Assembly: GCA_017618015.1 (NCBI GenBank)
Contig: JAFZVC010000006.1
Coordinates: forward strand, 1 to 57,123
Source of the DNA: Spirochaetaceae bacterium
GTDB taxonomy: Bacteria > Spirochaetota > Spirochaetia > Treponematales > Treponemataceae
Length of the DNA stretch: 57,123 bases
Direction of reading: 5' to 3'
This document shows, one piece after another, positions 10,662 through 20,309 of this stretch (positions are counted from its first letter, which is position 1; each line of letters opens with the position of its first letter). The notes below the pieces were generated by a model, which saw only the letters and a program-made list of their open reading frames with translations, did not search any database and was not told the origin of the DNA. A program made the translations under genes and the position numbers.

Positions 10662-11306
10662 ATGAGAAAAGTAACCTCAATAGCCTTATTATTTTTGATG
10701 GTTTTGTTTTGCTTCTTCGGATGCAAGGGAAAAAAAGACGAAACTCAAACAGCTCAGGAAGCTGTTGAAGCCATGACATCAGCATTCAATGATTATTTGG
10801 ATATACTGGACTCAAGCAGTGATGATTGGGGCGACTGGGATTTTAACGGCGGCGACAATGACATCACTTTCGGTGACGTTCTCGACTCTATAAACAGTAC
10901 ATTCAACCCGAACGTAACGATCGGTGACCCGATTACAGTTGAATTCGGCGATTTTGACGCAATGCAGAAAGTTTCAAAGACCGCACAGAACAACCAGTAC
11001 GCAGAAGGCCAGATTATTACGATTGATGGCGAACTTTCCGTAAACTTCGGTAACGCAGCAATTGGTCAAAGAAAAGATGGCGAATTCATCGGAACAACAC
11101 TTGAAGTTGAAGGCTGGACAGAGGACGACTACCCTGAGGACGGAAGCCGTGTTCTTGTAAAAGCAACATGCAAAGCAAACAAAGACTATTATTTTATTTA
11201 TCTTACCGCAAAACCGTCTGACATAACCGTTCTTGCCGAACCGGAACCAGAATTCTTTGATTTCAGCGATTACGACTGGGATGAAGAAGACATTATAGAA
11301 TTCTAA
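10662..11306 (+). CDS. Acidic lipoprotein of unknown function
   Basis: 214 residues with a lipoprotein signal ending FCFFGC (Cys21). The mature protein is strongly acidic, with Asp/Trp clusters near the N-terminus (SSSDDWGDWDF) and at the C-terminus (FDFSDYDWDEED). The middle, residues about 95-190, may be a small beta domain (GQIITIDGELSVNF...RVLVKATCKANKDYYFIYL), somewhat like OB-fold lipoproteins, but I do not recognise the family. Start supported by TAGGAG at 10650-10655. Monocistronic with its own terminator. The D-Y-D-W motif recurs in the exported protein at 18582-19082. Confidence 0.85.
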   Translation: MRKVTSIALLFLMVLFCFFGCKGKKDETQTAQEAVEAMTSAFNDYLDILDSSSDDWGDWDFNGGDNDITFGDVLDSINSTFNPNVTIGDPITVEFGDFDAMQKVSKTAQNNQYAEGQIITIDGELSVNFGNAAIGQRKDGEFIGTTLEVEGWTEDDYPEDGSRVLVKATCKANKDYYFIYLTAKPSDITVLAEPEPEFFDFSDYDWDEEDIIEF

Positions 11307-11338
11307 TTGGCACACGCCAATTGGAAGAAAAAGGGATT

Positions 11339-11391
11339 GAAAGGGAAAAAGGAACCTTGCTCGTAAGGTGCCGTTTTCCCTTTCTTTTTTT
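11339..11391 (+). terminator. Terminator after the acidic lipoprotein
   Basis: AAAGGGAAAA (11340-11349) pairs with TTTTCCCTTT (11374-11383), the inner part GGAACCTT/AAGGTGCC extends the stem, and a T run follows. Confidence 0.9.
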
Positions 11392-11457
11392 TACTTTCAC
11401 GTTTCTATTTGTAGAAATGGTATTATTTTAGTTTATAGACATATTGTTTTTTTTTAT

Positions 11458-11487
11458 TTGCACTATCTGTGAAAATAGCTTTATAAT
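11458..11487 (+). promoter_or_regulatory. Promoter of the ABC importer operon
   Basis: TTGCAC (11458-11463), 18-nt spacer, TATAAT (11482-11487). It gives a leader of about 40 nt before the GGAGGAG ribosome-binding site at 11524-11530. Confidence 0.65.
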
Positions 11488-11533
11488 GAGTTTTTGTACG
11501 GCATAAACCGTTTTACTAATCTAGGAGGAGCAA

Positions 11534-12742
11534 ATGAGAAAATTTGCAGCTGCACTTGTTATCATCGCATGTGCTTTCACAATGCTCGTAGCAGGTGGCA
11601 AAAAAGAAACAAAGGAACCGGAGAAAAAAGATTATTCCGGTTACACAATCAGGATTTATTCAAACTCGAACTCAACGGAGAGAACGACGTGGCTCATTAA
11701 CGAGGCAAAAAAAGCCGGTTTCACAATTTCTATCGACGACAACTCTGTAATCAGTGGCGATACAGCTGCTGTACAGGCTGCTAACGAGAAGAAAGACGGC
11801 GACGTTATTTTCGGTCTGAACGAAACACGCTGGGGACAGCTTATCAACGGTCAGTACGAGAACATCAAGCTTGTTGACTACGTTCCTTCTTGGGGCGGCG
11901 ATGTAGGCGACTTCAAGTTCGACAACAAAGCTTACGGTCTTGTTATCCAGAACGTTCTTATGCTCTACAGAACAGACGCTCTTGGAACAAACGGAAAGAC
12001 ACTCCACTTCAAGCACTGGACAGACGTTGCTGACAGCGGCTACAAGTGGTATCGCCAGGGTAAAGTTGGTGGAACAACAAACGCTAACATCAACAACTCA
12101 ATGCTTTATCCTTACACAGATCCATCATCACCAGCTGGTGGTATCTCTATTGAGGGATGGAAGAAACTCTGGAAGTACTGCGAGAACGGTATTTTCACAG
12201 GTGACTCTTACGGATTCGATCCTCTTAACAGAGGCGATGTTCAGGTTGCAACATTCTATTCAAGCTCACTTTACGGAAAGATTGATGCTGCAGCAGACGG
12301 TTCAAAGAATCCTATCACAGCTGATAACTGGAAGCTCGTTGACATTGACGACGGTACATACTACATCGCTGAGTACATCGGTATCGTAGACAAGGCTGGA
12401 AGAACAGCAGAGCAGACAGCAGCAGTTAAGGCTTTCGTAGACTGGTTCGGTGGCGCAGAGCTTCAGGCAGCATGGTCAGAGGAATTCGACTCATATCCAT
12501 GTAACCAGAAAGCATCAGCTCTCGTTTACGATGAAGTTCCTGTAATCTACACAATCAAGAACTTCGCTCTTAACACAGTTCCTGGAACAAACATGAACTA
12601 CGCTTCATACGTTGCTGCACACAACGCTGAGTGGACAAACATCATGACAAACCTCGGCTTCTACTGGGCAGACGCTTCCAAGGCTGTTCCGGAGCCAGAC
12701 TGGGACAAGCTTGACTGGTCAACACTCACACAGAAGAAATAA
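11534..12742 (+). CDS. ABC transporter extracellular substrate-binding protein
   Basis: 402 residues; the solute receptor of the importer encoded next. The N-terminus MRKFAAALVIIACAFTMLVAGGKKE is an export signal. The lipobox Cys expected before GGKKE is replaced by Ala, so cleavage by signal peptidase I is likely, unless Cys13 is used as an early lipobox. The fold resembles family 1/6 iron, putrescine or thiamine receptors (IYSNSNSTERTTWLINEAKK; VIFGLNETRWGQL). Ligand cannot be assigned. Codon use is highly biased like groEL, suggesting abundant expression, in line with the terminator that separates it from the ATPase gene. Confidence 0.9.
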   Translation: MRKFAAALVIIACAFTMLVAGGKKETKEPEKKDYSGYTIRIYSNSNSTERTTWLINEAKKAGFTISIDDNSVISGDTAAVQAANEKKDGDVIFGLNETRWGQLINGQYENIKLVDYVPSWGGDVGDFKFDNKAYGLVIQNVLMLYRTDALGTNGKTLHFKHWTDVADSGYKWYRQGKVGGTTNANINNSMLYPYTDPSSPAGGISIEGWKKLWKYCENGIFTGDSYGFDPLNRGDVQVATFYSSSLYGKIDAAADGSKNPITADNWKLVDIDDGTYYIAEYIGIVDKAGRTAEQTAAVKAFVDWFGGAELQAAWSEEFDSYPCNQKASALVYDEVPVIYTIKNFALNTVPGTNMNYASYVAAHNAEWTNIMTNLGFYWADASKAVPEPDWDKLDWSTLTQKK

Positions 12743-12743
12743 C

Positions 12744-12825
12744 GAAAAAGCCGGCTGACGCGTAATGTTACGCTGGTCGGCACACAATTTTCAGGGCCGG
12801 TTCTTCCTGAGCCGGCTTTTTTTTG
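12744..12825 (+). terminator. Intra-operon terminator with alternative stems
   Basis: GCCGG (12796-12800) pairs with CCGGC (12812-12816) ahead of eight T residues. Upstream AAAAAGCCGGCT (12744-12755) could instead pair with AGCCGGCTTTTT (12810-12821), enclosing an inner hairpin GCGTAA-TG-TTACGC. The two pairings exclude each other. This stem probably sets a high receptor:ATPase mRNA ratio. Confidence 0.8.
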
Positions 12826-12833
12826 TACAACGA

Positions 12834-12953
12834 GCCTCTAAAAAACTTCAGATTTTAGAGGCAATCCTGAAAAAGCGATGCTGTATGCAGCTCGGCATTC
12901 AGAACATAGTGCAGGGAGGAAGCTGACGTTTCCGCCCCGCTCCAAAAAGGCGG
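12834..12953 (+). promoter_or_regulatory. Structured leader before the ATPase gene
   Basis: A 10-bp stem GCCTCTAAAA/TTTTAGAGGC (12834-12843 with 12853-12862) is followed by CCGCC/GGCGG (12932-12936 with 12949-12953). The second stem overlaps the only purine-rich ribosome-binding sequence (AAAAAGGCGG) before the ATG at 12960 and could mask it. No known riboswitch class was recognised. Confidence 0.4.
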
Positions 12954-12959
12954 TTAATA

Positions 12960-13991
12960 ATGATTAAGTTAAATGATATTGTTGTAAAATTCGGAGATTT
13001 TACGGCACTGAAAAAAATAAATGTCCACGTTAAAGAAGGCGAATTTTTCACATTCCTCGGCCCTTCCGGCTGCGGAAAAACGACAACCTTAAGGACAATA
13101 ACAGGATTCATTGAGCCGTTCTCCGGTTCTGTAATGATGAAAGGCAACGATATAACGAACGTACCGATTGAAAAAAGAAATATCGGCATTGTTTTCCAGA
13201 GCTACGCGCTTTTCCCGACAATGACCGTATACGACAACATTGCTTTTGGTCTTAAAATAAAGAAACTTAAGAAAGAAGAGATAAAAGAAAAAGTTACCGA
13301 GATTGCACGGAAGGTAGACCTTTCCGACGAGCAGCTTGCTAAAGCCGTCTCACAGCTTTCGGGCGGACAGCAGCAGCGTGTTGCAATAGCGCGTGCTCTT
13401 GTTACGAACCCAAGCATCATTTGTCTTGACGAGCCGCTTTCAAACCTTGACGCAAAACTCAGGGTTCAGCTCCGCAACGAGCTTAAAAAAATGCAAAAAG
13501 ATTTCGGAATCACATCGATATATGTTACCCACGACCAGGAAGAGGCGCTTACGCTTTCTGACAGAATCGCCGTATTCAACAAGGGAAACATAGAGCAGAT
13601 AGGAACTCCGAACGAGATATACAACCACAGCGCGACAGAATTCGTCTGCAACTTCATAGGAGACATAAACCGCTTCTCTGATGAAATGGTTGCCGCGCTG
13701 AACAAAGCCGGAACAAAACTTGATCCGACATTCCATCACTACATTCGCTTGGAACGCATACATGTTAACAGCAAGCCTGAAGAGAACGCGGTTACGTTCG
13801 ACGGCATTGTTGAAAGCATGGAATACTACGGACTTTACATTAAATACACGATAAAGCTTGCCGAGCAGACTGTTAAAGTTATCGAAAAGAATGACGGAAG
13901 CACTCCGTATAATGTTGGCGACAAAGTTACAATCAGCTTTATGCCGGCGAACATTATGAGCTACCCGCCAAAGGCAGAGGAGGAGGCTTAG
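12960..13991 (+). CDS. ABC transporter ATP-binding protein (PotA/FbpC type)
   Basis: 343 residues; hydrolyses ATP to drive the importer. Walker A GPSGCGKTT (34-42), Q-loop VFQSYALF, ABC signature LSGGQ (133-137), Walker B IICLDEP (153-159), H-loop YVTHDQEE. After the nucleotide-binding domain (about 1-235) comes a TOBE-like regulatory domain typical of spermidine, iron and thiamine importers. Its last codons contain the AGGAGG used by the permease gene, whose ATG is one base past this stop, so the pair is translationally linked. Confidence 0.96.
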   Translation: MIKLNDIVVKFGDFTALKKINVHVKEGEFFTFLGPSGCGKTTTLRTITGFIEPFSGSVMMKGNDITNVPIEKRNIGIVFQSYALFPTMTVYDNIAFGLKIKKLKKEEIKEKVTEIARKVDLSDEQLAKAVSQLSGGQQQRVAIARALVTNPSIICLDEPLSNLDAKLRVQLRNELKKMQKDFGITSIYVTHDQEEALTLSDRIAVFNKGNIEQIGTPNEIYNHSATEFVCNFIGDINRFSDEMVAALNKAGTKLDPTFHHYIRLERIHVNSKPEENAVTFDGIVESMEYYGLYIKYTIKLAEQTVKVIEKNDGSTPYNVGDKVTISFMPANIMSYPPKAEEEA

Positions 13992-13992
13992 G

Positions 13993-15873
13993 ATGAAATC
14001 GCTCTCCGCTAAAAAAATAGAGCCACAGACGCTCCTTATCATTCTGGGCGGTCTGTTCTTTGCCTACTTGTTCTTCGGCTTTATGCTCATGCCGTGTCTT
14101 AACACGCTTACGAGCATTTTCACCGTGAAGAACGCGGACGGAAAAACGGATCCGTTCGCCGTAATAAAGTTCTTCCTTGCCGGAACGATGGGCAACTTCG
14201 TTTGGAACTCGCTCAAGCTTGCTATCTGTCTTGTAATAACCGTAAACGTCGTTGGTATTTCTATCGTACTGCTTACAGAATACTTCGACATAAAAGGCGC
14301 AAAAATCCTCCGTATGGGCTACATGACAACACTGATTTACAGTGGTGTTGCGCTCGTTACGGGTTACATGTTCCTTTACGACAACGACGGTATTATAACG
14401 ACACTTCTTGTAAACGCGTTCCCAGACATGAACCCGAACTGGTTCTCTGGCTTCAACGCGGTTCTTTTCACAATGACGTTCGCCTGTACAAGTAACCATA
14501 TGCTCTTCTTGCGCAACGCCATCCGCGGAATTGACTACAACACTGTAGAAGCGGCGCGAAACATGGGCGCAAACCCATTCAAGGTTTTGTGGAAAATCGT
14601 TCTGCCAACACTTTTGCCAACGCTTTTCTCGCTCACGATTATGACATTCATCACCGGTCTTTGTGCTATGTCCGCGCCTACCCTTTTGGGCTACGACTCC
14701 ATCAACCCGGAAATCGTACGTCTTGCAGGCTCTTCAACAGCCGATGAATCGTTCCCGCAGGCACGCGCCGCGCTTCTTTCCATTATTCTTGCGACGTTCA
14801 CAATCGTACTGCTGACAGTTCTTTCAGCATACGAGCGAAAAGGCCACTACCTTTCTGTTTCAAAAACAAAGGCAAAGCTCCAGAAGCAGAAAATCAACAA
14901 CCCGGTGGCGAACGTGCTTGCGCATATTTACGCGTATGTACTGTTCATCATCTACATGACACCGGTTGTAATGATCCTTATCTTCTCGTTCCAGACATAC
15001 AGCGCAATCCGTCTTAAGACAATCGACTTCAGCGGATGGACGTTCGTAAACTTCTTCGGAAAAGAAGACTATTCGTATCTTACGTCGCGTGGCGTGTACA
15101 AGATAAGGGAAGGCTCGATATCGGGCGTATTCTCGAACGATGCGACACTCGGCGGTATAAAGATAAGCTTTATCCTTTCCGCGATAGCCGCCGTTCTTGC
15201 CGCGATAATCGTTGTCGTGGCGTGCTCGTACATATTCAAGCATAAAAAGAAAGGCATGGTTCTTGAATATTCGCTGTTGTTCCCGTGGCTATTACCAACG
15301 ATACTTATCTGTTATTCGTACAGAACGTATTTTAACAGTCAGGAAGTTTGGTACGTATTCGGGCAGAACTTGTACTACGGTCCTAATGTACGAGTGCTGA
15401 TGATTCTAGCGTATACAGTCGTGAAGCTGCCGTTCAGCTTACGAATGATAAAGGCGGCGTTCTATGCGATAGACGAGGAGCTGGAGGATGCGGCGAAAAA
15501 CTTGGGCGCGTCACCGATAGTGACGTTCCTAAAAGTCAAATTGCCAATAATTATGCCGAGCGTCCTTGCTGTTATCGCGCTTAACTTTAACGCGCTGTTC
15601 ACAGAATACGATATGTCGGCGACTTTCGCTTCAACATACGGAACGACGTATGCGATGGTTATTCAGTCGATGTGTCTGGAAGAAGGCTTGTACGGCTACA
15701 ACGTAAACGCTTCGGGACGGCGGTGTGCCTCTACCGTATTCATTATGATAATAAGCGGTATCGTTCTTTATCTTGTTTACGGAGTCGGTGCGCGCGACCT
15801 TGCGGAGCGGCTTGAGCACAAGAAAAAGCGAAAAGAGTTTTTCGACAAGCTGTTCCACCGGAAGCAGGCGTAA
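13993..15873 (+). CDS. ABC transporter permease, fused two-domain (FbpB/ThiP type)
   Basis: 626 residues with about 12 transmembrane helices in two homologous halves, each with the cytoplasmic EAA loop that docks the ATPase: EAARNMGANPFKVLWKIVLP in the first half and EDAAKNLGASPIVTFLKVKLP in the second. A single gene thus supplies the whole membrane channel, as in ferric iron, thiamine and phosphonate-type importers. The region about residues 340-400 between halves, with KTIDFSGWTFVNFFG, is predicted to be outside or at the membrane. It completes the receptor-ATPase-permease set; ligand remains unknown. Confidence 0.95.
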   Translation: MKSLSAKKIEPQTLLIILGGLFFAYLFFGFMLMPCLNTLTSIFTVKNADGKTDPFAVIKFFLAGTMGNFVWNSLKLAICLVITVNVVGISIVLLTEYFDIKGAKILRMGYMTTLIYSGVALVTGYMFLYDNDGIITTLLVNAFPDMNPNWFSGFNAVLFTMTFACTSNHMLFLRNAIRGIDYNTVEAARNMGANPFKVLWKIVLPTLLPTLFSLTIMTFITGLCAMSAPTLLGYDSINPEIVRLAGSSTADESFPQARAALLSIILATFTIVLLTVLSAYERKGHYLSVSKTKAKLQKQKINNPVANVLAHIYAYVLFIIYMTPVVMILIFSFQTYSAIRLKTIDFSGWTFVNFFGKEDYSYLTSRGVYKIREGSISGVFSNDATLGGIKISFILSAIAAVLAAIIVVVACSYIFKHKKKGMVLEYSLLFPWLLPTILICYSYRTYFNSQEVWYVFGQNLYYGPNVRVLMILAYTVVKLPFSLRMIKAAFYAIDEELEDAAKNLGASPIVTFLKVKLPIIMPSVLAVIALNFNALFTEYDMSATFASTYGTTYAMVIQSMCLEEGLYGYNVNASGRRCASTVFIMIISGIVLYLVYGVGARDLAERLEHKKKRKEFFDKLFHRKQA

Positions 15874-15911
15874 AACTCACATTGGTTTTCCGCCATAAGA
15901 CAAGGACACAA

Positions 15912-15951
15912 AAAAACACGTTTCCGCGAATTGCTGAAACGTGTTTTTTTT
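15912..15951. terminator. Bidirectional terminator between the ABC operon and leuS
   Basis: AAACACGTTTC (15914-15924) pairs with GAAACGTGTTT (15936-15946), with A and T runs on either side so that both convergent transcripts can end here. Confidence 0.9.
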
Positions 15952-15983
15952 ATGGAAGCCACGCCTCACGGAGTGGGCTCCTC

Positions 15984-18509
15984 TTATTTTACGACGATGT
16001 TGACGAGCTTGTTCGGAACAACAATCACCTTAACCGGTGTTTTGCCTTCCATGAACTTCTTCGCGCCTTCCGTCGCAAGAGCGGCTTTCTCAATCTCTGC
16101 CTTGTCGGTGTTCGGCTCAACTTCCAGCTTGTCGCGGATTTTGCCGTTAACCTGAACAACTACAGTTACGGTACTGTCCTTGCAGAACTCTTCGTTGTAT
16201 GTAGGCCAGCTTTCGTAAGCGATTGTATTGTCGTTGCCGAGCTTCTGCCAAAGTTCCTCGCCAAGGTGAGGCGCGTATGGTGAAAGGAGCTTAACAAAAT
16301 CAGTCCAAAGTGACTTAGGCATTTTCTCGACCTTAGAAACTTCGTTGATGAAAATCATCATCTGGCTGATAGCAGTGTTGAAGTTCAGCGTCGCCGTATC
16401 TTCCGTGACTTTCTTGATTGTCTTGTGAAGAAGCTTACGCATATCAGCAGAAATCTCATCGTCGCAGAGCGGCTTTTCGCTTACAGCCCAGACTTTCTCA
16501 AGGAAGCGGCTAACACCGATAAGTCCTTTTGTGTTCCACGGCTTAGAAACTTCGAGCGGTCCCATGAACATTTCGTACATACGAACGCTGTCAGCACCAT
16601 ATTCTCTAATAACGTCATCCGGGTTGATAACGTTCTTGAGCGACTTAGACATCTTTGCAATAACGCTCTCAAGCTTTTCGCCAGTAGCAATCTCGTAGAA
16701 TGCGCCGTCGCGCTCCTCAACCTCGTCTGTTGGAACGAGAGTCTTGTTTTTGCGCTGATATGCGAAAGACGTTATGAGTCCCTGGTTGATAAGACGCTGG
16801 AACGGCTCTTTTGTGTTCACAAAGCCAAGGTCGTAAAGAACTTTGTGCCAGAAACGCGCGTAAAGCAGGTGAAGAACGGCATGCTCGGCGCCGCCAACAT
16901 AAAGGTCTACAGGCATCCAGTAGTTTATAGCGTCTTTTGAAGCGAATTCTTTGTCGTTATGCGGGTCAAGGTAACGCAGGTAGTACCAGCATGAGCCACC
17001 CCACTGAGGCATTGTATTTGTCTCGCGTTTGGCGGCGCCGCCACACTTAGGACACTTGCAGTTTACCCAGTCTGTTATTGCAGCAAGAGGACTTTCTCCT
17101 GTTCCTGTAGGCTGGTAACTCTTTACGTCAGGCAGCTTTACAGGAAGCTCTTCTTCCGGAATCGGAACGCAGCCGCATTTTTCGCAGTGAACGAGCGGAA
17201 TCGGCTCGCCCCAGTAACGCTGGCGGCTGTAAATCCAGTCGCGGAGTTTGTAGTTTATCGCCTTTTTGCCGCATCCTTTTTCGCCAAGCCATTTGAGCAT
17301 AGCGGCAATTGCGTCTGCTTTGTTAAGTCCGTCAAGGAAACCTGAGTTAACATGAACGCCGTCTTCTGTCCATGCCTGTTCCTGCACGTCAACTTCGCTC
17401 TTAAGAACTTCGATTATCGGAAGGTTGAACTTCTTTGCGAATTCCCAGTCACGGTCATCGTGAGCAGGAACAGCCATAATCGCGCCAGTTCCGTAAGAGA
17501 TAAGAACATAGTCGGCTATCCAAATCGGGATAAGCTTTCCGTTAACAGGGTTTATAGCATAGCTGCCGGTGAAAACGCCTGTCTTGTCTTTTGCAAGGTC
17601 AGTACGCTCCAAATCGCTCTTTTTTGCGGCAGCGTCAATGTACGCTTCAACAGCTTCTTTCTGCTCTGGTGTCGTAAGCTTCTTTACAAGCTTGTGCTCC
17701 GGCGCGACAACCATAAAAGTCGCTCCAAAAAGCGTGTCACAGCGTGTCGTGTAAACAACGAAAGCATCGTCTGTCGGTTTTCCGTCCTTGTCCGCAATTT
17801 TGAAAGTAACTTCAGCACCTTCGCTGCGGCCAATCCAGTTTTTCTGCATAAGCTTTACGCTTTCTGGCCAGTCGAGCGTATCAAGTCCGGCAAGAAGTTC
17901 GTCAGCGTAATCAGTTATTTTAAGAATCCACTGGCGGATAGTTTTGTGAGTTACAGTCGCGCCGCAGCGTTCACACTTGCCTTCTTTAACTTCCTCGTTT
18001 GCAAGGCCGGTAAGGCAGCTTGGACACCAATTGATAGGCGTTTCTGCTTCGTAGGCAAGGCCTTTTTTATAAAGCTGCAGGAAAATCCACTGCGTCCATT
18101 TGTAATAATCGCTTTCACAAGTTGAAACACAGCGATCCCAGTCGTATGAGAAACCCAGAGATTTAATCTGCCGGGTGAAATTTGCAATGTTATTGTTTGT
18201 CGTAATCGAAGGGTGTGTTCCAGTCTTTATGGCATAGTTCTCTGCCGGAAGACCGAAAGCATCGTATCCCATCGGATGAAGGACATTGTATCCGTTCATG
18301 CGCAGATAACGGCAATAAATATCTGTTGCCGTGTAGCCTTCCGGATGTCCAACATGTAGTCCCGCTCCAGACGGATACGGGAACATATCTAGTACATAGC
18401 GGCGTTTTTCTTTTGGAAATGAAAGGTCTTCCTTAACCTTGAATGTCTTGTTTTTGTCCCAATAAGCCTGCCATTTAGGCTCAATTGTCTCGAATGGGTA
18501 TTTTGCCAT
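15984..18509 (-). CDS. leuS: Leucyl-tRNA synthetase
   Basis: 841 residues; charges tRNA-Leu in the cytosol. Class I signatures: [12 protein letters not shown] (HIGH motif at 52-55) and KMSKS at 619-623. Between them lie zinc-ribbon-like Cys pairs (CPSC...CERC and CEKC...CPKC) and the CP1 editing domain with the [13 protein letters not shown] segment. The open frame extends 21 codons upstream, but the ATG at 18509 is preceded by AAAGGCGGTG and gives the standard bacterial N-terminus [17 protein letters not shown], so that start is chosen. Confidence 0.98.
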   Translation of the reverse strand: MAKYPFETIEPKWQAYWDKNKTFKVKEDLSFPKEKRRYVLDMFPYPSGAGLHVGHPEGYTATDIYCRYLRMNGYNVLHPMGYDAFGLPAENYAIKTGTHPSITTNNNIANFTRQIKSLGFSYDWDRCVSTCESDYYKWTQWIFLQLYKKGLAYEAETPINWCPSCLTGLANEEVKEGKCERCGATVTHKTIRQWILKITDYADELLAGLDTLDWPESVKLMQKNWIGRSEGAEVTFKIADKDGKPTDDAFVVYTTRCDTLFGATFMVVAPEHKLVKKLTTPEQKEAVEAYIDAAAKKSDLERTDLAKDKTGVFTGSYAINPVNGKLIPIWIADYVLISYGTGAIMAVPAHDDRDWEFAKKFNLPIIEVLKSEVDVQEQAWTEDGVHVNSGFLDGLNKADAIAAMLKWLGEKGCGKKAINYKLRDWIYSRQRYWGEPIPLVHCEKCGCVPIPEEELPVKLPDVKSYQPTGTGESPLAAITDWVNCKCPKCGGAAKRETNTMPQWGGSCWYYLRYLDPHNDKEFASKDAINYWMPVDLYVGGAEHAVLHLLYARFWHKVLYDLGFVNTKEPFQRLINQGLITSFAYQRKNKTLVPTDEVEERDGAFYEIATGEKLESVIAKMSKSLKNVINPDDVIREYGADSVRMYEMFMGPLEVSKPWNTKGLIGVSRFLEKVWAVSEKPLCDDEISADMRKLLHKTIKKVTEDTATLNFNTAISQMMIFINEVSKVEKMPKSLWTDFVKLLSPYAPHLGEELWQKLGNDNTIAYESWPTYNEEFCKDSTVTVVVQVNGKIRDKLEVEPNTDKAEIEKAALATEGAKKFMEGKTPVKVIVVPNKLVNIVVK

Positions 18510-18581
18510 TTTTTCACCGCCTTTTTGAGGTGCCCGAAAACTAAAGCGTTTCCGGGTCATCCTCTGTATCAAAATTTTTTG

Positions 18582-19082
18582 TTAGTAATAATAATCGTAT
18601 AAATCATCTAATGCGCCATACAACTCTTCGTAGTACGAATCCCAGTCGTAGTCGTCATAAAAATCGTCGTAGTAATCGCCCCAGTCATAATCGTCATAAT
18701 AATCGCCGTAGTCGTAATCGCTCCAATCGTAATCATCATACAGATTGCTGTATGCATCATATCCTGAAGAAGCTGCTGATGTTGATGCATTAGAAAGCTT
18801 AAGAGCAGCCGCTGAATAACGATTTGTAAGGGTTGTGTACCTCATTATGTCATCCATTGACCATTTAGTTGTATCAAGCTTGCTGTACTGCGTAAGAAAA
18901 TCGTTGTAAGATTTCAGGAACTTTGAGTAGCTGCTTACATCCTGATTTTCCGCAGCTTTCTCTACGCTTACAATGAATTCTTCGTAAGAATCGAGGAAAT
19001 CTTTTGCGCTTGTGTCAGCGAAAACATTGAACATACAAAGTGCCAAAAGCACACAAACGAGTGAAACAATCTTTGTTTTCAT
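18582..19082 (-). CDS. Exported protein with Tyr/Asp/Trp-rich C-terminal repeat
   Basis: 166 residues: signal peptide (1-22, cleavage after NVFA), a helical domain of about 85 residues (KDFLDSYEEFIVSVEKAAEN... LTNRYSAAALKLSN), then about 55 residues made almost only of Asp, Tyr and Trp in a loose DYDW/DYYDD repeat (for example YDDYDWSDYDYGDYYDDYDW). The ATG follows GGAGGT. I do not recognise a family for the tail; Ca2+ or other cation binding, or a sticky surface segment, are possible. It ends 72 nt before leuS on the same strand and may be cotranscribed with it. Confidence 0.85.
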   Translation of the reverse strand: MKTKIVSLVCVLLALCMFNVFADTSAKDFLDSYEEFIVSVEKAAENQDVSSYSKFLKSYNDFLTQYSKLDTTKWSMDDIMRYTTLTNRYSAAALKLSNASTSAASSGYDAYSNLYDDYDWSDYDYGDYYDDYDWGDYYDDFYDDYDWDSYYEELYGALDDLYDYYY

Positions 19083-19106
19083 AAAAAAACCTCCACAATG
19101 AAAACA

Positions 19107-20297
19107 TTACTGTATTTTAAAATCTAAGTTTTTAATAAATGCGATGTCCGGGAAAGTATTCTCATAAAAGGCAAAGGCATCTATCAAATTCTGATTTTTA
19201 TACACATAGTCATTCCATGTCTTTTTGACGGCTTCTTCTTTGTTCTCGTAATAACTACAATTCCAGTTTATGTCGTCAAGGACACTTATTATCTCATACG
19301 AATACAACCACTGAGCCCTGCAAAAAGAAGCAAGTCCGCCCGTAACGAGCAGCGCATCTTCCCGGTCAAGAGAAACGATATAACGCAACCAGTCAAGAAG
19401 AACTGCTTTGCTGCCATCTGTCGGGAAAAAATCCAGCAGATTGTATGTCAGGGAATGGACAGCAGAACAGCTTTCAAAAAGCTCCGTAACGGTTTGTCTG
19501 TCTGTTTCCGAGAAAGCATTATAATTTTTTACAAGAGTCTGTGCAATAGAATGGAGTTTATCGTAGAACAGGACTGGCATTTTGAAGGTTGGAAGTACCG
19601 AAGAATCGGTAGGACGCAAAGAAGCCTCCCCCTCTTTATTTATGACAGCCGCCACAGGAAAATCGATATAATCAGCCTCGTTTATGACAAACGGCGTTCG
19701 TTCCGAAAACTCCGAAATGATTTTTACGCCGGGAAAGCTCTGCTCAATAAAAGTTCCAGCCGCTCTTACCTCGCGGGTTCTGCCGTTCGCATTAAAAAAC
19801 TCTTCCGCGGTGAATGCCGTGTTCAGAAGCGGATCCTGTTTGCCCAGATGGCGCAGGACATCGACAAGCACTTCAACCGATTCGCAGTATCTTTCGGCGA
19901 AAGGTTTCGCAGCCGTCACGTTCTGACCGGAGTTTGCTGAAACCCATTTACCAAAGCTTTTCTGGCTTTTTTCTGGAATGACGGCAGAATCCCAGCTTGC
20001 AAGACGGGTAGCAAGCTTTTCGTAGCTCGAAAGCGTTTCATCCGCATTTATATTGAAGCTGTTGTACAGTTCAGCAACTTCTTTTATACAGGCTTCCGAA
20101 ACTTGATAGTATGTAAGAGGAACTAATATTGTCGATGATTCAGAGGATGGAGCTGGATACGGCAGCTGGACACACCGTTCGCCGTCCTGTTTTACGATTT
20201 TGAACCCGTTATATTCACTTGGGCCACATGATATCAGCAAAAATGCCGCCAGTATTAAAACCAGAACTGTCTTTACCGTTACTGACGCTTTGTTCAT
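19107..20297 (-). CDS. Lipoprotein of unknown function
   Basis: 396 residues with a lipobox at LLISC (Cys24). The rest is mainly helical and shows no motif I recognise. It lies 24 nt upstream of the Tyr/Asp-rich exported protein on the same strand, so the two may form an operon for a surface pair. The start lacks a Shine-Dalgarno; TATATT (20309-20304) ends 6 nt before the ATG, with a weak TTTTCA 17 nt further up, fitting the leaderless pattern of this window. Confidence 0.8.
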   Translation of the reverse strand: MNKASVTVKTVLVLILAAFLLISCGPSEYNGFKIVKQDGERCVQLPYPAPSSESSTILVPLTYYQVSEACIKEVAELYNSFNINADETLSSYEKLATRLASWDSAVIPEKSQKSFGKWVSANSGQNVTAAKPFAERYCESVEVLVDVLRHLGKQDPLLNTAFTAEEFFNANGRTREVRAAGTFIEQSFPGVKIISEFSERTPFVINEADYIDFPVAAVINKEGEASLRPTDSSVLPTFKMPVLFYDKLHSIAQTLVKNYNAFSETDRQTVTELFESCSAVHSLTYNLLDFFPTDGSKAVLLDWLRYIVSLDREDALLVTGGLASFCRAQWLYSYEIISVLDDINWNCSYYENKEEAVKKTWNDYVYKNQNLIDAFAFYENTFPDIAFIKNLDFKIQ

Positions 20298-20309
20298 GCA
20301 ATGAATATA

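Noticed and set aside
12826..12959. Thiamine (TPP) riboswitch before the ATPase gene
   Set aside because: The conserved CTGAGA and ACCTGAT blocks are missing, although receptor type would fit thiamine.
15984..18572. LeuS start at 18572
   Set aside because: It adds 21 basic residues unlike the family, while 18509 has a good ribosome site and the standard N-terminus.
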